64,000 nucleotides of DNA from Cepaea nemoralis (lineage: Eukaryota; Mollusca; Gastropoda; Stylommatophora; Helicidae), in assembly GCA_014155875.1 (NCBI GenBank), contig JACEFZ010017425.1, forward strand, positions 810,501 through 874,500, in the 5' to 3' direction. Made by a program: the position numbers and the translations under genes. Under the pieces are notes generated by a model. That model ran no database searches. It was given only the letters and a program-made list of their open reading frames with translations, and was not told the DNA's origin. Positions 58,990 to 64,000 of the stretch are shown piece by piece (the stretch's first letter is position 1; each line of letters starts with the position of its first letter).

Positions 58990-59745
58990 AACATATATTA
59001 ATTCCCACCATCACTCACCATCTGACACTTCACACCCTCAGTGTGAGACCTATTTGCAATCATTTTCTCCTTTGTCTTTATTGCATTCCTGATCTTTGCC
59101 CTCCATGCAATACATTCAGTGAAAACTTGCTCCCAAGGTGCAATATGAGGGCCTGTATCAATCATGTCCAGCATACACACATCTTTGTATCGTAGTAGAG
59201 GCCGACCCTTAGATCTTTTACCCATTTGTAATTCACCAAAAAAGATGTCCTTTGGTATTCAACCATCATCCATCCATCCTAATATGTCCTACCCATCCAA
59301 GTCTACGAAAACTTAGCATCGAACAGTCATACAACCCAATCTTTCCAATACTTCAGTGTTTGTGACTTTGTCTTGCCACTTAAAACCAAGTATTCTTCGC
59401 AGACACCGCATATGAAAGCTGTTTAAACGTTTCTCTTGGTGTGAATAAGTTGACCATTGCCATAAAGAAGAGTACTAAGAACACAGACATTTGTTTTGTT
59501 TGTAAGCTTCCTGTTCTCCCAGACTCTTGTTAACCTGTCGTTGTTGCTGCCTTACCAATCCTGACATTGATTTCCTTATCTAGCGATAATTTAATGTTTA
59601 CCTCTGATCCTAGATATGTAAATGGTCTACTATCTCCAGTTTAGCAATGTCAGTAAAGATTGATGGTACCCCGTGTGCACCTTGTGACATAATCTGTGTC
59701 TTCTTTTTACTAATTGTTAAACCAAATTCATAACAAGAATTAGAG
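58990..59745 (-). pseudogene. LINE G: RT C-terminal region
   Basis: Minus strand, frame-broken: LTISKKKTQIMSQGAHG (59710), DHFTYLGSEVN-like, EINVRIGKAA, VLSTLLYG, RILGFKWQDKVTNTEVLERLG-like (59390), then 59225-58998 GKRSKGRPLLRYKDVCMLDMIDTGPHIAPWEQVFTECIAWRAKI. Same family as the fragment inside LINE D at 46740-46915. Confidence 0.75.
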
Positions 59746-59749
59746 AATG

Positions 59750-60215
59750 CAGATAGTAGCTGTATGGCTCTGAAACCTGGAGTACAACGAAAAGAGACGA
59801 AGCCTTGTTACAAACCTTTGAGAACAAAATTTTAAGACGCATCTTTGGACCCATTAGGGATACACAAAGTGGAGAGTGGAAAAGAAGAAGTAACAAAGAC
59901 ATTTATGATCTGTTTAAGTCCCCGCTAATCACTGGTATCATGAAGGCTAATAGACTACAATGGCTGGGGCATATAGAAAGAATGGAAGATAATAGGGAAA
60001 CAAAACTCGCTTACACTCAGGAAATAAATGACCGTAGACCCCGAGGTAGACCAAGAAGGCGGAGGAGAGATAATACATGTACAGACCTACAAGCACTTGG
60101 AATCAACGACTGGCAAGAGAAGGTCCACCAGAGAGACGAATGGAGACGGATTGTATTTGCAGCAAAGAACCTCAATGGCTCGGAACGCTGAAGAAGAAGA
60201 AGATAGTAGACGTAA
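59750..60215 (+). pseudogene. LINE J 3' end with GAA tail
   Basis: Open frame 59805-60191 with TFENKILRRIFGPIRDTQSGEWKRRSNKDIYDLFK, NRLQWLGHIERMEDNRETKLAY, RRPRGRPRRRRRDNTCTDLQALGINDWQEKVHQRDEWRRIVFAAKNLNGSER, preceded by YGSETWSTTKRDEALL. It is the C-terminus of a jockey/RTE-type reverse transcriptase, 5' truncated, ending in a GAA tail (60190-60205). Confidence 0.8.
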
Positions 60216-60629
60216 TTCTTCCTCAGATTAGGTTGTAATTGAAGCAGCATCTACAAAAAGCAATTCTCTGATCAGTACCCTCCTAATTTTGGTCTTGGCC
60301 TTTGCCATGAGTCAGATTACTTAAGACCTGGGTAACAGCAACATAGATTGTTGAAACATTAATAGTGATAAATAATCACGGAGTGTGATAAGGAAAAAGA
60401 CACCGGTAACGGGCTAAAGATAGTGGCCAATAGAATTGCGAGGAGGAGGGCACGTGATGTGGTTTGAAGACAGTGCGCAGACATTGGAGAAGGGAGTTGG
60501 TCCGGGAAACACAGCGAGGTTGACATCGTGAAAATGGCCAAGACCCGCTGTATCAGATGAAAATGGAGAGTGTTCAAAGGTGAAGAGGAAAGCCTACGAG
60601 TAAGGCGGCATGGACAGCGTTAGAGTGTT

Positions 60630-60920
60630 GTAGAATCTGTGTTACCGCGAGAGCGACGACCGGTACACATCAGGCTTGTAAACACACGGCAGTGCAGAAA
60701 ACTGGGGGAGCCGTGTTGCTCGCTGAATTGAGGGCCCGGTAATGACGCAGTATAAACTGTAAGTTGATGCACTGTTCTCATGTATTATGAATTAATGGTA
60801 TTGTGAATAAAGTTATTTATTCGTTCGGTCGGCTTGTGGAACTGCTATTCTTTGTGTTATTGGACGTGTTTATTCTTAAGTTGCCAAGGTGCATACAACA
60901 TAACCCCTAGTAACACTTTG
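60630..60920 (+). other. Putative LTR 3' part and primer-binding region of gypsy copy 3
   Basis: Contains a poly-A signal (GAATAAAG at about 60807), and about 110 bp later CACTTTGGCAATCATGGGGG, where TGG after a CACT-type LTR end would be the usual start of a tRNA primer-binding site. The second LTR is outside the window, so the LTR limits cannot be confirmed. Confidence 0.35.
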
Positions 60921-62267
60921 GCAATCATGGGGGACGTCACAGAGACTGAATCCAGGGAATGAAGGACGATACGAAAGTGAGCGATTCTCACGGAAAAAGT
61001 AAGCAGCTTGGAAAGTTCTAGTAACAGATTGAAATTAAGAACAAATATTAGAACACGACTAGTGGAAAGCCGGCAACAGAATAGAAGCTTACGAAGTATG
61101 AATCATGGCTAGTGGTAGAGCATTGCACGGTTGAACATAGCAACACGATTTGCAAGAAATTGACTCTCAGTGAGCGATAATCAGCTACTCAGGAAAGTGA
61201 TCGCTAGCATCAAATAACACTGAAAGGTGAAGTGTGAAATGGGAGTAAAACCAAAGAATATGAGTAGTCAAATAGGAAGCAGTGATTAATATCAAATAAC
61301 ATTGCATGTGGATATAGGGAATAGATGGGCCGCTGTGATTCACGTGATGTTATGAGAGATGGCAAAGTGTATACTAGTATTGAACAATATTGGATGTAAA
61401 GGTGAACAATACGAAGACAACGATATTAAAGTACTCAATAAGGGGGTGTTTAACGACGGAGAACATTTTGTGAATACTGCAGACGTTATCTGGTCGCTTT
61501 AAGAACAGTGCTGATAGTGAAAATAGACAGTGGTCATGAAAGTGAACACTTCTCACAAGGAGTATCAGCAAACAAGCATGGCTATCAACCACAGCAGTGG
61601 TTGTCTAATTGTGCAGGGTGCCTATAAAGCGCAATAGTTCAAGTTCTCCAAAAGTTCAAAATAAGGGCGCGCAGCCACATACACTACAGGTGCTCTAGGC
61701 ATTATAGTGCTTTCAAGAACTAATCGCGGTATAAACATTGAGTATTCGTTCCAGATTTATCCACATGGCTATGCAGCGGTGTCATAGGGGCTATCTACAC
61801 CACGTTTGGGGACCCACCAGTTCACCTGACGACCCAGTTGATCAAGTCCATGCCAGTTGAACCGAGTTAGAGCCAGGCAGATCCTAACCAAGTCCTGAAA
61901 CAAGCGGAGCTGCAGACGAGCAGTTGGACCAAGTCACCAGGGACACCGGCGCTAGAGATACAAGGGCAAGTTTTCTTATTGATTACTGTGTATATTCTGC
62001 TTAGTGGTCCAGGGTCATTGGATACATTTCATGACTATATATATTTGTACCATCATTATTAGGGCTGCTCACTCCACAGGTATTCATTTAGTTAAACGGT
62101 TGATAAGTGCCGTTGGTTGTCCAGCAAAGGTGTTATTGGTTTGAACAGTGGTACAGCAGGGTCAACACTTTGTTGATGTTATCATAACAAGACAGGCAGC
62201 AACACTTGAATGGTCTGCGTGTACAGATAGTAATAGGTATACCACGCAGTAGTGACATCATATAACC
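60921..62267 (+). other. Probable leader of gypsy copy 3
   Basis: About 1.35 kb without coding sequence, between the LTR-like segment and the gag start. Composition differs from the AT-rich flanks. Nothing else is recognised. Confidence 0.4.
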
Positions 62268-62837
62268 ATGCCTACATGGTCGGACTTCATAGATTTAGGT
62301 GTGAGGTGTGGGTTGACAGTGACAGAGCTCAAGACAGAACTGCAGAAACGGAACAATAACCAAGGTAACGACCAGCAGAGTAGACCCAAGAGTAAAGATC
62401 ACCGAGCAGATTTCATAGCTTTAGGTGGAAGATGTGGGTTGACAGTGAAAGAACTTAGGACAGAACTCCAGAAACGTACGGAGAACCAAGGTAAAGACAA
62501 GCAGAATAGACCCAAGAGTGGAGAACACCGAACTACTCAATATAGACCAGCTCTACAGAGACCAGCTAAGGTAGCTCGATCAGAGCCAGTAAGTGAATGT
62601 ACATATTGTGGTCGCCAACAAGAGTCTCTTAAAATAGGCGACAGAAACCCTAAGCACGACTCGGACATCAGAAACCGTCCTTCCAATAGAGTCGATAGGT
62701 ACACAGACTATATAAGGAGTCGAAAATGTTGGGTCTGTAACAGCTGGGACCACATAGCTAGAGAGTGTAGACTGAGACGACTGACTGAAGAAGAACATGA
62801 CAAAAAGACAAACTTAGGAATACAGGGTCGGCAATAG
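62268..62837 (+). CDS. gag-like protein of gypsy copy 3
   Basis: 189 codons, start ATG 62268 (MPTWSDFIDLGVRCGLTVTELKTELQKR). A segment of about 43 residues is duplicated in tandem (residues 4-45 and 47-88: DFI.LG.RCGLTV.EL.TELQKR), resembling a SAP-like helix-hairpin-helix module. A typical retroelement zinc knuckle CWVCNSWDHIAREC (CX2CX4HX4C) lies near residues 155-168, a second CxxC pair (CTYC) near 110. There is no recognisable capsid domain, so this may be only part of gag. It ends 37 bases inside the next frame (pol), which is -1 relative to it. Confidence 0.75.
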   Translation: MPTWSDFIDLGVRCGLTVTELKTELQKRNNNQGNDQQSRPKSKDHRADFIALGGRCGLTVKELRTELQKRTENQGKDKQNRPKSGEHRTTQYRPALQRPAKVARSEPVSECTYCGRQQESLKIGDRNPKHDSDIRNRPSNRVDRYTDYIRSRKCWVCNSWDHIARECRLRRLTEEEHDKKTNLGIQGRQ

Positions 62838-64000
62838 CTGGTGTAGATCATAGCCTGGTAAGGAGTAGCAACTACACGGGAGAGAGCGTGATGTGCAGTA
62901 CCTTTGGTGGTACAAAAGAAAAGTATGCTATAGCATGGGTGCATATATCCTGCCCGTACTATGAAGGGAGAATACGAGTAGCAGTGTTACCTAGTCCACT
63001 TGCAGGACTAATGATAGGTAACATACCTGGAGTGACAGAGTGTACAGAAGATGAAGCCCAAAGATGGAATGGTAAAATGACACGGGAGAATACAGACTCC
63101 AGACAGCATATTAAGAAAGACAAGAAAGAAGATAACGTGGTCATACCTCGGGCTGACCAGACAGACACTAGACGGGTACCAGACATTCAAACCGAAGACC
63201 GTGCAAAGCAACAAAGAGACGACAAGACACTGCGAACTTGTTTTCAGCGGGCAAACTGCCCACCGAAACAATCGAAATTAGGCAAGTGGTCATTTGTAAT
63301 GAGGAATGAAATTCTCATGAGAGAATACACGAAAGATGCAACAGGTATCTTACAAAGGGTACTGCCAGTGAGAGAGCGCAGTAACGCTCTGGAACGGGCA
63401 CACATCGCCCCGAGTGCAGACCATATGAGTTTGGCCAAGACTAGAAAGAGATTATTATCTGGGTTCTACTGGCCAGGCTGTGAGAAGGACATCAGAAGCC
63501 ATGTCCGATCATGTAAATTGTGCAAACGAACAGATGTAAGAGCCTCAGACATACAGATAGAGAAAAGCAACAAACAACAGATAGAAAATACTTGTGAGAA
63601 AAACTGTCAACAAGATGACAGGCAATCAGTAACTAACCACAGAGAAAAAGTTACTGACAAAGAGACAGATAGACCACTGACACATGAACAGCCAACAGTC
63701 ACACCAACAAGGGATGACTTAATAGAAGAGCAATCTTGCGATACATTGGCAAAGTTCATCAGACTGTTGGTAACATTCAACATGTGGATGACTACTATTG
63801 TTATAGAAAACCAGACACTGCATCACATGTTGAAAACAGTAACTGCAAGAATAAAACATATACTTGAAAAACAAGATTGTACGTCAGAATACACAGAAAG
63901 CTTAATACTAACATCGGACAGTACGCCACCATTCAAGACACATCAGATGCTCGTTACAACATATACTGACTTGTTCCAGCAGACAGTGGAAAAAACAATA
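62801..64000 (+). CDS. Partial pol of gypsy copy 3 (protease, integrase zinc finger), runs off window
   Basis: The frame is open from 62801 (after TGA 62798-62800) to the window end, about 400 codons, in -1 relative to gag with a 37-base overlap, as expected for gag-pol frameshifting. It begins with a retropepsin-like RNTGSAIAGVDHSLV in which the catalytic Asp of DTG is Asn, continues with TFGGTKEKYAIAWVHI, GLMIGNIPGVTECTEDEAQRW (parallel to copy 1), then an integrase zinc finger AHIAPSADHMSLAKTRKRLLSGFYWPGCEKDIRSHVRSCKLC (H-X6-H...CX2C). No integrase core follows; instead a Lys/Gln/Thr-rich stretch and LVTTYTDLFQQTVEKT, which could be the linker before RT. Order protease, integrase, (RT) again. 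Confidence 0.75.

Overview
This window looks like animal (metazoan) nuclear DNA made almost entirely of transposable-element remains. There are no operons or bacterial genes. The only host coding sequence I recognise is two exons of a TMEM185-family membrane protein gene (41248-41424 and 45375-45582, + strand), with matching splice sites and phase. Vertebrate-type TTAGGG repeats, the mix of RTE-like and RNase H-bearing LINEs, Gmr1-like Ty3/gypsy elements, hAT, mariner and Helitron-like elements, and a tRNA-derived SINE fit a lophotrochozoan, probably a mollusc and possibly a cephalopod. The species assignment is inference from family resemblance only.

Layout. 1-3408: 3' part of a Ty3/gypsy element. 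3409-4662: Helitron-like element carrying a SINE. 4663-6960: no recognised gene. 6970-11995: nested block in which an RNase H LINE (minus) is cut by one hAT remnant and by a hAT element with intact ends; CAAG-tailed retroposons sit inside both hATs. 12018-14764: second gypsy copy (minus). 15205-17415: microsatellites, a Helitron fragment and an RTE-like LINE endonuclease. 18618-19110: MITE with inverted telomeric repeats. 19823-21894: mariner split by a piggyBac-like MITE. 21965-23262: LINE split by another LINE. 23365-28400: interspersed repeat holding a Helitron with a visible empty-site paralogue and a TTAA-flanked element with a Mutator-like transposase. 28490-40700: LINE, SINE, mariner and Penelope-like fragments. 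41248-45582: TMEM185 exons, with a LINE in the intron. 46300-60215: at least six LINE copies and a second large hAT. 60630-64000: start of a third, divergent gypsy element running off the window.

The most interesting signals are these. (1) Three gypsy elements show protease followed by integrase upstream of RT/RNase H, the reverse of the usual Ty3/gypsy order and as described for the Gmr1 group; all three lack most of the integrase catalytic core while their frames stay largely open. (2) A 780-bp TC...CTAG element is inserted exactly between A and T, proven by an unoccupied tandem copy in the same window. (3) A foldback MITE has head-to-head telomeric repeats at its centre. (4) A roughly 3-kb element pairs a Mutator-like transposase with TTAA flanks. 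(5) The nested insertions give a relative chronology. Nearly every transposon gene here is broken by stops, frameshifts or deletions, so nothing looks autonomously active.
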